Shown: positions 25,447-34,314, counted from the stretch's first letter. The stretch is DNA of 35,212 bases from an uncultured Helicobacter sp. (GCF_937906905.1 NZ_CALERY010000036.1:1-35212), one strand, 5' to 3'. Translations and numbers: made by a program. Notes: generated by a model not told the origin, from the sequence alone.

Positions 25447-25932
25447 TTATTGCTGCTGGGCTTGGTTTTGCTCTTTGAATGCGCGCACTTCGGAGATGAT
25501 TTGTCCCAGTGAGATTAGTCCCACATGATAGCCATACGCACCAAAGCCTGTAATAACTCCTGCGCATACAGCGCCTGTATAGCTTTTGTGTCTATAATCT
25601 TCGCGGGCAAAGATATTGCTAATATGCACCTCCACCACAGGCACTCCGCATGCCATGATCGCATCAGCAAGCGCGATAGAAGTGTGTGCATAGGCGGCAG
25701 GGTTTATGAGCACACCATCAAACTCGCCGCCTACACACTCCTGAAGCTTATCAATCATCTCGCCCTCGAAATTGCTCTGGAAAAATTCAAGCGTGGTGTT
25801 GTTTTGGCTAGCGAATGCGCGCATGTTGTCATGGATTTGATCGAGTGTAAGCGGACCATAGATTCTGGGGTCTCGATGACCTAAGAGATTGAGATTTGGT
25901 CCTTGGATAACAAGAATTTTCATTGGTTTCAT
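25447..25932 (-). CDS. aroQ: 3-dehydroquinate dehydratase, type II
   Basis: This encodes the dodecameric type II dehydroquinase of the shikimate pathway, converting 3-dehydroquinate to 3-dehydroshikimate. Key motifs are GPNLNLLGHRDPRIYG (with the catalytic Tyr), SNFEGEMID, INPAAYAHTSIALADA (catalytic loop with Asn and His) and VVEVHISNIFAREDYRHKS. The 161-residue length is normal. AAAGGAG lies five bases before the ATG at 25932. It is the first gene of an aroQ-pepQ operon, matching H. pylori HP1038-HP1037. Confidence 0.96.
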   Translation of the reverse strand: MKPMKILVIQGPNLNLLGHRDPRIYGPLTLDQIHDNMRAFASQNNTTLEFFQSNFEGEMIDKLQECVGGEFDGVLINPAAYAHTSIALADAIMACGVPVVEVHISNIFAREDYRHKSYTGAVCAGVITGFGAYGYHVGLISLGQIISEVRAFKEQNQAQQQ

Positions 25933-25962
25933 GTATGCTCCTTTGGTATTAAAAATATGCGG

Positions 25963-25971
25963 ATTGTAGCA
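25963..25971 (-). promoter_or_regulatory. Extended -10 promoter for aroQ-pepQ
   Basis: The reverse strand reads TG-C-TACAAT about 30 bases before the aroQ start, identical in core to the gltX and fliR promoters. Confidence 0.6.
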
Positions 25972-26003
25972 TAAACTCTATGCTTATAAAAGCTTTGCGC
26001 GCT

Positions 26004-26741
26004 CTATTGGCGCTTGAGACGCACTTTCATAATACTATTGCGTGTCCCATCATAGTGGATTTCAAACTCTTCTTTATTTTCTTGGCAGATTTGCTTAAAC
26101 ACATCACCCCAGCTCTCTTTGTCATAGGAAGAGGCGCTTTTGTAGTGATTTTGCTTAATCCAATTACCAATCGTCGAAACTAGCGCGAAGCCTTGTGTAT
26201 CTTGTGTGCTTTCAATTGCGCGGTGCAAGAGTTTGAGAAGGGCTTTGTTGCTTGTGAGTTTTTGCTCACTGCTTGGGCGAGAATCTAGCTCTTCGTAGGT
26301 GTTAAATGCTTGCTTTAGCTCCTCTCTAGCCTGATGTGAGCCAAAGCCAATGGCTGGAATCGCCCAGCGGCGAATCTCCTGTGCGAGCGAAGCAAAATCA
26401 CTATCGCTTGTGGCTAGCGCGAGACAATCCATAGTCTGCTGGTAGAGCGTGTGCATGACATCAATTGTCAAGCGGATATCGCTGGCGTTTTTGGCTTTGT
26501 GGGTTGGGTCTTTGACCTGGGCTTTGGAGAGGATTTGTATGGGTTCGATAGAATACTGCAGTAGCACCTCTGCCCAAGGCTCGAGCATATCTTTCCGCCA
26601 GTCGCCATAAGCCTTTTTGATACACACTTCGCCAATCTCATCAAGTCGCTTCATAATCTCGGCACATAGCTTGTAGCTGATATTTTCGCAATCAATAAAA
26701 AGTGCGATTTTCTTGGCTTGCTGGATTTCTTTGACAAGCAT
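26004..26741 (-). CDS. NYN-domain ribonuclease-like protein with OST-HTH (LOTUS) domain
   Basis: The N-terminal part (about 1-150) is an NYN/PIN-like nuclease domain: IALFIDCENISY with the first acidic residues, KNASDIRLTIDVMHTLY with the central Asp, and ALATSDSDFASLAQEIR with the terminal Asp pair. The C-terminal part (about 165-243) resembles an OST-HTH/LOTUS domain (ALVSTIGNWIKQNHYKSASS). Together these suggest an RNA-binding, possibly RNA-cleaving protein of the LabA/DUF88 group; the substrate is unknown. AAAGGAGA precedes the ATG at 26741. It lies downstream of the small acidic protein, the DHH phosphoesterase and flhA on the same strand. Confidence 0.85.
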   Translation of the reverse strand: MLVKEIQQAKKIALFIDCENISYKLCAEIMKRLDEIGEVCIKKAYGDWRKDMLEPWAEVLLQYSIEPIQILSKAQVKDPTHKAKNASDIRLTIDVMHTLYQQTMDCLALATSDSDFASLAQEIRRWAIPAIGFGSHQAREELKQAFNTYEELDSRPSSEQKLTSNKALLKLLHRAIESTQDTQGFALVSTIGNWIKQNHYKSASSYDKESWGDVFKQICQENKEEFEIHYDGTRNSIMKVRLKRQ

Positions 26742-26801
26742 GGGGTCTCCTTTTTGAGTATTGCAGGCGTTTATGGGTTGGGCTAGAATCTATATTGCCA
26801 C

Positions 26802-27173
26802 CTAGGTAAAAGACTCTGGGAATTTCTTCCGTAGGCTTTTGATGATAGCAATCATCTGCTCCTGTCCATAGGGCATATCATCATCAAAGCAATCAAGCTC
26901 TTTTGCATAGGCTTGTAGAATCTGCTGCTGGCAGGACTTTTTCACCCCAGCAAAATGCAGCGCGACACATAGCAGATCAAAAAGCTCCATATCATCGTCA
27001 AATTCCTCTTCATCAATATGCTCAAAATCGTCTAGCTTGCCTGATTTGGCGTGCTTGTGGCTAGATGTTGGATTCTGGTTTTTGGGGTGTGAGAGCTGGT
27101 TGTTGTAGGGCTTGTGTTTTTGGCTTTGCGCTTGTTGAAGTGCGGGCTTTAGGCTTGGTTTGCTGCTACTCAT
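26802..27173 (-). CDS. Hypothetical small acidic protein
   Basis: No family is recognised. The N-terminal third is polar and low-complexity, rich in Lys, Gln, Ser and Asn (LQQAQSQKHKPYNNQL). A short acidic segment follows (FEHIDEEEFDDDMELFD, about residues 51-67), then a helical C-terminus with two Cys (DLLCVALHFAGVKKSC). I start it at the second of two adjacent ATG codons (27173), five bases after AAAGGAG; the first at 27176 is too close. It sits between NYN and DHH genes, which are both nucleic-acid enzymes, so an accessory role with either is possible but unsupported. Confidence 0.6.
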   Translation of the reverse strand: MSSSKPSLKPALQQAQSQKHKPYNNQLSHPKNQNPTSSHKHAKSGKLDDFEHIDEEEFDDDMELFDLLCVALHFAGVKKSCQQQILQAYAKELDCFDDDMPYGQEQMIAIIKSLRKKFPESFT

Positions 27174-27217
27174 CATGACTCCTTTATATTTTGTTGGGAT
27201 TTGCGAGATTCTGGAAT

Positions 27218-28369
27218 CTAAGCTTGATGTTGCTCTTGTGTTTTGGATTTGATTGTAGATTCTACTTGGGCTTTAATATCCTCGTAGAAAAAACTCTCTC
27301 TAAATCCCTCCAGCTTCCCGCCAGCTGCATTCTTATGCCCACCACCATTGAAAAGCTCCTTGCTTAGTGCGCATACATCGCAATTCCCATTGGCGCGTAG
27401 CGAGATATTGCCCCGCGCATTGATATCCATATAGAAGTCAAACTCTGGATTCTCGCGTAGAAAAAGATTTGCCAGCACGCTAATCCCACCCATAGAGTAG
27501 CTTAGGAATCCACGCTTATCGTGGTAGGTTATTGTGCACTGCTCTTTTAGCTCTGCTAGAAGATGTGCTTGAGCTCTGCTGGTGATAAAATCCATAGTTT
27601 CATTTTCTGGATCACCGCCTAGAGAGCGCTTTTTAAGCAGGAAAATTGCATTGTCAAATGCCACGGCGTCCTTTGGTTTGCCAAGGTAGGTGCGCGCATG
27701 CTCTAGGAGAGCGAATTTATACTCGCGATGAGGCTTATCAAACATAAAGCGGTTTAGCTCATTGCTCCCGGCAATAAGCCCCAAAGCCACCTTGCCAAAC
27801 TCAAAACCATAGCCATTTTCCTGCCAGATATCTACGGAATTTATCATCTCGACCATATCGGCAAGCGGAGCTCTCTGGCTATATGGTGTGCCAGAATCTA
27901 GTGTCTTAGATTCTCTAGATTCAGTAGATTCTGCTGCTTCTAGTAGGGTAGGGTAGAGAGCTTTCATCGTCTCATAGGTGATTTTAGTCGCGCATTTGGT
28001 GCTATCTAAGTGATACCACTCAAACATTTTTGCACACTCCTCGCCGCTGATATGATGATCTAGGAGCAGGAGACTGACATCTTTTTGATTAAGCTTATAC
28101 GCATTCACGCGCTCATAGACATATTTTGCCTCACTTAGCGTGAGATTTAAATCAGTGATGAGTAGCAAGAAGCTTGTAGGGGATTTTTGGCGGAAGCGCT
28201 CTTCAAATGCCAATCGTTGATCAAGCCTAGAGAAAATCATATGAAGTCGCGCCATAACTTCTTTGCCATAATTGGCATTATAGAACTCGATTTCGTTAAA
28301 CATCTGGCGCGTGATAAACTGCGCTCCATAGCCATCTAAATCGATATGAGAGAGATGATAGACTTGCAT
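27218..28369 (-). CDS. DHH-family phosphoesterase (HP1042-like)
   Basis: This encodes a 383-residue DHH-superfamily phosphoesterase. Motif I is HIDLDGYGA, motif II lies in LITDLNLT, motif III is LLLDHHISG with the DHH triad, and the C-terminal DHHA1 domain ends in GGGHKNAAGGKLEG. The group includes RecJ, NrnA-type oligoribonucleases and pAp phosphatases; the compact size suits an NrnA-like or related enzyme. A DS/ES-rich insert (ESTESRESKTLDSGT, about 150-165) is encoded by AGATTCT words. AAAGGA precedes the ATG. It is 26 bases downstream of flhA, as H. pylori places its homologue next to flhA. Confidence 0.88.
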   Translation of the reverse strand: MQVYHLSHIDLDGYGAQFITRQMFNEIEFYNANYGKEVMARLHMIFSRLDQRLAFEERFRQKSPTSFLLLITDLNLTLSEAKYVYERVNAYKLNQKDVSLLLLDHHISGEECAKMFEWYHLDSTKCATKITYETMKALYPTLLEAAESTESRESKTLDSGTPYSQRAPLADMVEMINSVDIWQENGYGFEFGKVALGLIAGSNELNRFMFDKPHREYKFALLEHARTYLGKPKDAVAFDNAIFLLKKRSLGGDPENETMDFITSRAQAHLLAELKEQCTITYHDKRGFLSYSMGGISVLANLFLRENPEFDFYMDINARGNISLRANGNCDVCALSKELFNGGGHKNAAGGKLEGFRESFFYEDIKAQVESTIKSKTQEQHQA

Positions 28370-28395
28370 GTGTGTCCTTTATAGAATCTAAAAAT

Positions 28396-30600
28396 CTAAA
28401 AATTTGGTGTGATCGCACCAACATATTCAAACTTGGCTTGCGGATCAATCTCGGCATAGCTGATGACGGGGATTCTGGCTTTGATATCGCGCACCTCGCG
28501 CACCAGCACGCGACGGAGCTTGGGATCTGTGGCGATGACTCCATAGATGTTTTTGTCTTTCATCTCTTCTATGGCTTTTGTGAGTGCAGCGACAAACTTC
28601 TCCGACTCCGCAGTGGTAAGTGCAAGCACTTGACCATAATCTGGGTCATTTTTCACGCGAGCTTTGAGATATTCCTCATCAAGTGGTGGGAATCCTATCA
28701 TTTTGAGCACCCCATCAGAATCCGCGAAACTATGTGTAATCACTCTCGCAAGGCGCGCGCGCACCTGTTCGATAATAATGTCTAGCTCTAGACCTTGAGC
28801 CTGCTTATCAATGGTTGTCTCCAGGATTGTGAGCATATCGCGGATAGGCACGCGCTCCTGAAGCAGAGCTTGAAGCACCATGCGAATGACAGAGGAGATT
28901 TTACGCGCCTCTTCGATTAGGGCAGGGTAGTCATCGCTTAGGCGATCAAGTATTCCCTTGACTTCATCGCGCGTGATAAACTCATGGGCATTGCGCGTAA
29001 CAAGCTCACTAATGTGTGTCGAGATGACAGAGGAGGGATCAAACACCGTGTAGCCAGAGATGATAGCATCTTCTTTATCTTTGGCATCAATCCACACTGC
29101 ATTCATACCAAATGCCGGCTCTTTGACCTCTACACCTTCAATCTTTTTGCCCACCACACCTGTATCAAGGGCTAGGAACTTGGTGGGCATGACCATGCCC
29201 TCGCCAATGACTACGCCCTTTAGCTTGACTTCGTAGTTGGGCGAGGGGAGCATGAGATTATCGCGGATTCTAATTTGGGGCATTAGGAATCCATAGTCAT
29301 GTGCGATTTTCTTTCGCATAGATCGCACACGCTCAATCAGCAATCCACCTTGCTTTTGATCTGCTAGACCAATAAGCTCAAATCCAAGCTCGAGCTCGAG
29401 GAAATCTACTTTAAGCGCGTCTTTGAGATTTTGCTCCTCTTCTTTGCGGATTTCTTCTTGCGTTTTTTCAGCCTTGGGAGCAGGGGAGAGGTCTGGCTCT
29501 GGAGTGGAGTCGGCTTCTTGTAGCGAGAAGTTAGTATTAAATTTCTTATTCACCCAGTCTAGGAGGATTGAAAGCATGCTTCTTTTATCTTCTTTAGAGA
29601 GAATCCATGCGATAAAGAGTAAAAGCCCCCCAACAAAAAGCAGCGATAGGGTAGGGAGACCAGGGATTGAAGCAAAAAGCAGGAGAATCAAGCCGACGAT
29701 GATAAGGGTTTTAGACTGGGAGGTGAGCTGAGAGACAAGATTTTGCGCGAAAGATTCTTTGGTGTTTTCTTGCGCGGCGGTGCGAGTGGCGACAATACCA
29801 GTGGCAGTGGCGATGATAAGAGCTGGGATCTGCCCGACAAGCCCATCGCCTATTGTGAGAATCGTAAAGGTCGAAGCCGCCTGTGCTGCGTCCATATCGC
29901 GCTGAAACATACCGATGAGAAAACCGCCAATAATGTTGATGATAGTAATGATGATAGAAGCAATCGCATCGCCCTTGACAAACTTACTCGCTCCGTCCAT
30001 GGAGCCATAGAAATCTGCTTCTTGCGACAAAGCGGCGCGGCGGAGCTTGGCTTCTTTCTCATCGATTAGCCCGCTATTAAAATCCGCATCAATTGCCATT
30101 TGCTTCCCGGGCATTGCATCAAGTGCGAAGCGAGCGCGCACTTCCGTAACGCGCGTGGATCCGTTGGTAACGACAAGCAGATTGACAAGCACGAGAATCG
30201 TGAAAATAATTACACCAATAACATAATTCCCGCTAATGGTGAATTCTCCAAAGGCGGTGATAATATCGCTCACAGCACTTGGACCTTTATAACCCTCTGT
30301 GAGAATCATACGCGTAGTAGCGACATTCAAAGCTAGGCGAAAGAGCGTAACAATCAGCAGTAGGGTAGGGAAGGCGGAAAAATCCGTGGGCTTAGTGATA
30401 TACAGCGCGATGAAAATAATAAGGATTGAGAGCATGATGGAAATCGTAAGCAAGAAGTCCAGCAGCATTGGTGGTAGAGGCACGATAATAATGACAAGAA
30501 TGCAAAGCAGGAATGCAACAACAGTGAGATCTTTGCTCTGCATGAGCGTTTGAACGAAGCTGCCGAGCTTTGCAAATATGCTTTGGGGCTTTTGTGCCAT
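28396..30600 (-). CDS. flhA: Flagellar biosynthesis protein FlhA
   Basis: This encodes FlhA, the export-gate subunit of the flagellar type III secretion apparatus, which forms a nonameric ring below the membrane and binds export chaperones. The N-terminal half has about eight transmembrane helices (residues 20-340) and contains the FHIPEP-family signature around AMPGKQMAIDADFNSGLIDE. The C-terminal half is the cytoplasmic docking domain (about 380-734). The 734-residue length is normal. In H. pylori flhA (HP1041) lies beside rpsO and the DHH protein, as here. A ribosome-binding site AAGGCAG precedes the ATG; only a weak promoter candidate (TATAAA near 30664-30669) is seen. Confidence 0.97.
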   Translation of the reverse strand: MAQKPQSIFAKLGSFVQTLMQSKDLTVVAFLLCILVIIIVPLPPMLLDFLLTISIMLSILIIFIALYITKPTDFSAFPTLLLIVTLFRLALNVATTRMILTEGYKGPSAVSDIITAFGEFTISGNYVIGVIIFTILVLVNLLVVTNGSTRVTEVRARFALDAMPGKQMAIDADFNSGLIDEKEAKLRRAALSQEADFYGSMDGASKFVKGDAIASIIITIINIIGGFLIGMFQRDMDAAQAASTFTILTIGDGLVGQIPALIIATATGIVATRTAAQENTKESFAQNLVSQLTSQSKTLIIVGLILLLFASIPGLPTLSLLFVGGLLLFIAWILSKEDKRSMLSILLDWVNKKFNTNFSLQEADSTPEPDLSPAPKAEKTQEEIRKEEEQNLKDALKVDFLELELGFELIGLADQKQGGLLIERVRSMRKKIAHDYGFLMPQIRIRDNLMLPSPNYEVKLKGVVIGEGMVMPTKFLALDTGVVGKKIEGVEVKEPAFGMNAVWIDAKDKEDAIISGYTVFDPSSVISTHISELVTRNAHEFITRDEVKGILDRLSDDYPALIEEARKISSVIRMVLQALLQERVPIRDMLTILETTIDKQAQGLELDIIIEQVRARLARVITHSFADSDGVLKMIGFPPLDEEYLKARVKNDPDYGQVLALTTAESEKFVAALTKAIEEMKDKNIYGVIATDPKLRRVLVREVRDIKARIPVISYAEIDPQAKFEYVGAITPNF

Positions 30601-30903
30601 GAGCTGCCTTGATATATGTGATTGCGTTAGATTCTAGCTTTTGATATTTAGATTTTTGGGTTCTTTATATTGTGTGTGCTTTTTTATGGTTGGAGCTGGA
30701 TTCTAGCGAGATTTTGGTAAAAAGTAGCTTTGCTTGGGCTTGGCAAGGAGTGTTTGTTTGCTGATTTGTGCTGTGCGTTGCCGTTGCCCTGGAATTTGCC
30801 TTACTCCAAGATCACGCAAAACTTTAAAATCCAGGATATTAACCTTAATTTTAGTTTCAAGCCTCTATAATGCCCGCTCAAATTTACCAATCAGGAGGTC
30901 ATT
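30601..30903. other. Intergenic region between divergent flhA and rpsO
   Basis: This region carries a weak minus-strand TATAAA (30664-30669) and, at its right end, the rpsO promoter and ribosome-binding site. The middle holds two GGATTCTAG-type words and no credible reading frame. Confidence 0.5.
30866..30871 (+). promoter_or_regulatory. -10 element for rpsO
   Basis: A consensus TATAAT lies 38 bases before the rpsO ATG, in an AT-rich context, followed by the strong AGGAGGT site at 30893-30899. No clear -35. Confidence 0.6.
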
Positions 30904-31176
30904 ATGGCTTTAGATACGGCGAAAAAACAAGAGATCATCACAGGCTTTGCCCGCGATGCAAAAGATACAGGCTCCCCAGAGGTGCAAATCGCGCTCCTTA
31001 GCGAGAGAATCTCCACCCTTACAGCACATCTCAAAGCAAACCCCAAAGATCACTCCAGCAGACTAGGGCTACTAAAGCTTGTAAGCAGGAGAAAGCACCT
31101 ACTCAAATACCTTAAACGCACCAAATACGAGTCCTACACAAAGCTCATCGCTACGCTTAATATCAAAGACCGCTAG
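30904..31176 (+). CDS. rpsO: 30S ribosomal protein S15
   Basis: This encodes ribosomal protein S15 (90 residues), a primary 16S rRNA-binding protein. The conserved core is plain: DTGSPEVQIALLSERISTLT, then KDHSSRLGLLKLVSRRKHLL and LKYLKRT. AGGAGGT precedes the ATG by a few bases and a consensus TATAAT lies upstream. It stands alone between flhA and the fucosyltransferase. Confidence 0.98.
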   Translation: MALDTAKKQEIITGFARDAKDTGSPEVQIALLSERISTLTAHLKANPKDHSSRLGLLKLVSRRKHLLKYLKRTKYESYTKLIATLNIKDR

Positions 31177-31576
31177 CGAGATTCCAATCGATAGTTTGAT
31201 ATATGGGGCGTTGCAGTAGCGCCCTATGATAGAAATCTAGGACTACTTTGGAATCAGGCTCTTAAATTTTAAGAGGTTCTTTTCTCATTTTTTATAACCC
31301 CTTTTATAAGTCCCTACTACTTTTAGGCTTTACTCTACCAATCTGCCACTTATCATTTGGTGATTTTTGAGACTTTGTTTAACTGCCAAGCGCCCCTAGC
31401 CTATATCATCAACTCCACCTCCGCAGCTATTTTAGCTATCCAAACCGCCCACAAGTGAATTTACGATTATCTCATATCCCAGAATTATTATTTAGTTATG
31501 AAAACTATAATTTTCAATTTTTATTTTATATATTTTATATCTATCCTATTCCTGCCTTAGTATTGTGGCGCATTTC
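31177..31576. other. Convergent intergenic region after rpsO
   Basis: Two hairpin candidates follow rpsO: GGGCG/CGCCC near 31206-31223, and CTCTTAAA-T-TTTAAGAG (31259-31275) with T-rich DNA after it. From about 31470 to 31560 the DNA is notably AT-rich. No gene is supported. Confidence 0.5.
31259..31286 (+). terminator. Terminator candidate for rpsO
   Basis: CTCTTAAA and TTTAAGAG form a perfect 8-base inverted repeat centred on one T, followed by a T-rich stretch. The stem is AT-rich and 80 bases past the stop, so confidence is limited. Confidence 0.4.
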
Positions 31577-32617
31577 TTACATAAAATCTTTTGGCTTCTT
31601 TACTTTTTCTATAATCTTTTTGACCCTAATTCGTATAGCTCGCTCAAAATTACGAAGTGGTCGTCTCAACCAAACTTCGAGCATTGTGGGTTGCACACCT
31701 CTTTTTATGATCTGTTCTAGGTGTGCTTGCCACATAATTTTCCCACGCCTAAAGCTTCTCTCATAAGGCTGGCTAAAAATATATACGAGAAAATCTTCAA
31801 GCTGCTTTTCAAAAAGCTCAATATGATTAGAATCTAAAAACAAAGGCTCTTGTAGTATCGCAAGCTGCGCATTCTCATCATTTTCGATAGATTCTATGTG
31901 GCGCACAAGACTCGCAATATTGGCAAACTCATGCGCATTGATAAATGCCCTTGCATTTATGCCCCCCCCCCCATCAAATAATGGCTTAGTAGCCAATGTA
32001 TCACCCCAGTAGATCGGGATAGTTTGCGCTGCTGCTGCTTGGATAAGCTTTTCTGTCAAGTAGCCCGGCGTAGAAGAGTTTTCAAAGCAGAGCGAGAATC
32101 TGCATTCGCGCTGGAAGGCAAATTTATCTTTGACTCGCACACCTACATTATTAAGAAACTTTCCAGCGGAATCCACCCTTTTGTATGCACATAAAGCGTG
32201 AAATACCTTTTCCCTATATGGGTCTCCCTTTCCATTAGTTACCACAAAATTACAAAACCTCTTTTTGTTTCGCACGACTTCCAAGCTTAGATTCTGGTGT
32301 TTTCTCGCTGCTTTTTGCACATCGGTTTCGTAGAATAGGTAGAGTGGATAGCGCAAATATCTATCAAGAAACTTAATGTGATCAAAACCAATCGCATAAT
32401 CACAGAGATTAAAATCTGGCACAATATTTTCACCGGTATAGAAAATTCGCACGCAATCGTATTTGAGATATTCGCTACCAAAAGCAGAGTAAAAAACATA
32501 TTCAGGGTTTTCCCCATCTATAATCACTGCAAAATGCCTAGATAGAATCGAGCAGATTTTTTCTATAATGTTGTCCATATTACTGAAATCAACAAAATGC
32601 ACACGGATTTGCTTCAT
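31577..32617 (-). CDS. Phase-variable alpha-fucosyltransferase (GT10 family)
   Basis: This encodes a 346-residue glycosyltransferase of the GT10 alpha-1,3/4-fucosyltransferase type, which adds fucose from GDP-fucose to lipopolysaccharide or other glycans (Lewis-antigen-like structures in Helicobacter). The family core CFENSSTPGYLTEK with IPIYWGD lies near residues 178-202. The C-terminal 40 residues are basic (RRPLRNFERAIRIRVKKIIE), fitting peripheral membrane attachment. An 11-G tract (coding strand) after Asp215 encodes glycines and is in frame here. It lacks the leucine-heptad repeats of H. pylori FutA/B. The ATG overlaps the NhaC stop (TAATG), with GGGAGA upstream. Confidence 0.88.
   Translation of the reverse strand: MKQIRVHFVDFSNMDNIIEKICSILSRHFAVIIDGENPEYVFYSAFGSEYLKYDCVRIFYTGENIVPDFNLCDYAIGFDHIKFLDRYLRYPLYLFYETDVQKAARKHQNLSLEVVRNKKRFCNFVVTNGKGDPYREKVFHALCAYKRVDSAGKFLNNVGVRVKDKFAFQRECRFSLCFENSSTPGYLTEKLIQAAAAQTIPIYWGDTLATKPLFDGGGGINARAFINAHEFANIASLVRHIESIENDENAQLAILQEPLFLDSNHIELFEKQLEDFLVYIFSQPYERSFRRGKIMWQAHLEQIIKRGVQPTMLEVWLRRPLRNFERAIRIRVKKIIEKVKKPKDFM
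31962..31972 (-). repeat. Poly-G/C tract (11) inside the fucosyltransferase gene
   Basis: Eleven C on the plus strand are eleven G on the coding strand, read as D-GGGG-I. Loss or gain of one base would frameshift the gene and remove the last ~130 residues, so this is a probable ON/OFF switch in the ON state. Confidence 0.85.
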
Positions 32618-34146
32618 TAGTATTTCTCCCTACTAGATATATTGCGATCTCCTGCAGAGCGAGTAGCCATCACATACACACTCCCTACCATGCCACAGAT
32701 TCCAGCTATCCAGCCTAGTGCGACATATCCACTTATGCTGGCGATACAAAAGCTTCCTAGCGCCCAAGCTGCTGCGAAGCTCACATAGGGTAGTTGCGTG
32801 ATAAAATGACTCTGTGTATCACAGCCTGCACCCGTAGCAGAGAGAATCGTTGTATCAGAGATTGGTGAAGCATGATCGCCATACACTGCGCCTGCAAGCA
32901 CTGCTGAAATACTAAGTATATAGTCTGCTCCGCAGCTAAGTGCGATAGAGGAGCCTATTGGTAGCATGATAGCAAATGTCCCCCAGCTCGTCCCAGTCGC
33001 AAAGGCGATGAAGCCTGAAATAACAAATAGCAGCACAGGCAGAATCATGGTCGTATTTTGTGCAAGATAGTGCTGGGCAAAAGCTGCTAGGTAGCGCCCT
33101 GTCTGCATATCTTCGTTGATGATAGGACCAATCGCCCATGCAAAGATAAGAATCAAAATCGCAGGCATCATCGAGCCAACTCCATAGCGGATAATAGGCA
33201 CGATAGAATCCGTCTCCAAATGCCTAAGACACAGCACCACACTAACGCACAAAGCAAAAAGCCCACCCCAGAAAAGCGAGAATCCAGTCTGGGTATTTTG
33301 CAGCATGATCATCAGCGAGAAACTCCCGCTCTGTGCATAACCGCTGTAAAATAACATCGCTGCCACACTAATGATAAGCAATGCGATAGGTGCAATAAGT
33401 AGCCAGATACTTGAACTTGAATGCGCATGATCGTGGATAGTGCGTTTGACATTGACATGTGTGCGCATGCCTTTAAAATACACCTGCCAATAAATACTTA
33501 GAAACACCATGAGTAGCGCAAACCACGCATAGTAGTTGTGCCACACGCTTGCCACCAGCGTGAGAAACGCCCCAGAATCTAGTGCAAGATGTTTGGATTC
33601 TAGGATACCGATGATATATGCACCCCAGCTTGAGATTGGCATGAGAATACAAATCGGCGCAGAAGTGGAGTCGATGATATAGGCTAGCCGCTCTCTTGTG
33701 GAGCCATTGGCGTCATTAAGCGAGCGTGAGATCTGCCCCACGCTTAGAGCATTGAAATAGTCATCGATAAATATCACAACCCCAGCGATAAACGCCACAA
33801 ACTCCGATCCTCTAGGGCTTTTTACCCGCTGTCTTGCCCACGCGACAAACGCCCCTACCCCACCAGAATGCGCAATAAGCTGGCTTAAAATCCCAAGAAT
33901 AAGCAAGAACCCAAACACATATAAGCCATTTGTCGCAAGCACAATTTCCCCGCTAGAATCTATCCCATAAAATACGCTTGAGATATGCTTCCATACATAG
34001 GGCGCCACATCTTGCCAGCCTTGCGCCATCATTACTCCAGCGATCACCACCCCGCAAAATAGACTTAACACCACGCGTTTGGTGATAAACACAAGCGCGA
34101 TGACTGATAAGGGCACAACAAGACTAAGCGCAGAATCCGCATACAT
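32617..34146 (-). CDS. NhaC-family Na+/H+ antiporter
   Basis: This encodes a 509-residue membrane antiporter of the NhaC family, which exchanges Na+ for H+ or related organic solutes in some members. Two signature blocks are clear: VVIFIDDYFNALSVGQ (about residues 112-127) and AGAVYGDHASPISDTTILSA (about 415-434). About eleven hydrophobic helices span the protein. I chose the ATG at 34146 because AAGGA lies six bases before it; a GTG at 34152 is only two bases from that site. The stop overlaps the fucosyltransferase start by one base, coupling the two. Confidence 0.9.
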   Translation of the reverse strand: MYADSALSLVVPLSVIALVFITKRVVLSLFCGVVIAGVMMAQGWQDVAPYVWKHISSVFYGIDSSGEIVLATNGLYVFGFLLILGILSQLIAHSGGVGAFVAWARQRVKSPRGSEFVAFIAGVVIFIDDYFNALSVGQISRSLNDANGSTRERLAYIIDSTSAPICILMPISSWGAYIIGILESKHLALDSGAFLTLVASVWHNYYAWFALLMVFLSIYWQVYFKGMRTHVNVKRTIHDHAHSSSSIWLLIAPIALLIISVAAMLFYSGYAQSGSFSLMIMLQNTQTGFSLFWGGLFALCVSVVLCLRHLETDSIVPIIRYGVGSMMPAILILIFAWAIGPIINEDMQTGRYLAAFAQHYLAQNTTMILPVLLFVISGFIAFATGTSWGTFAIMLPIGSSIALSCGADYILSISAVLAGAVYGDHASPISDTTILSATGAGCDTQSHFITQLPYVSFAAAWALGSFCIASISGYVALGWIAGICGMVGSVYVMATRSAGDRNISSREKY

Positions 34147-34275
34147 ACACAATCCTTACAAATAATCCAAGAAGTAAAAGCCGCAATCCTAGCATAATCA
34201 ACTTTAAGCCCCACTACCCTACCCTTCAATTCTTCACTCCCCCCTGTCATCGCAAGCCACTGAATCTCTCTCTCC

Positions 34276-34314
34276 GTCATTGCGAGACTTCCGCAAGGAA
34301 GTCGTGGCAATCCA
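34276..34314. repeat. Dispersed hairpin repeat, copy 1
   Basis: GTCATTGCGA and GTGGCAATCCA form the outer arms (ATTGC pairs with GCAAT). The inner stem is GACTTCC, GCAA loop, GGAAGTC. Confidence 0.75.

Noticed and set aside
28372..28785. Plus-strand frame opposite flhA
   Set aside because: Antisense shadow of a conserved gene with no recognisable domain or start signal.
30745..30903. Possible short frame from TTG before rpsO
   Set aside because: Although open, it passes through the rpsO promoter and ribosome-binding site and shows no protein-like pattern.
31455..31766. Plus-strand frame of about 103 residues opposite the fucosyltransferase 3' end
   Set aside because: It runs mostly antisense to the fucosyltransferase, has an aromatic-rich composition caused by AT-rich DNA, and lacks a ribosome-binding site.
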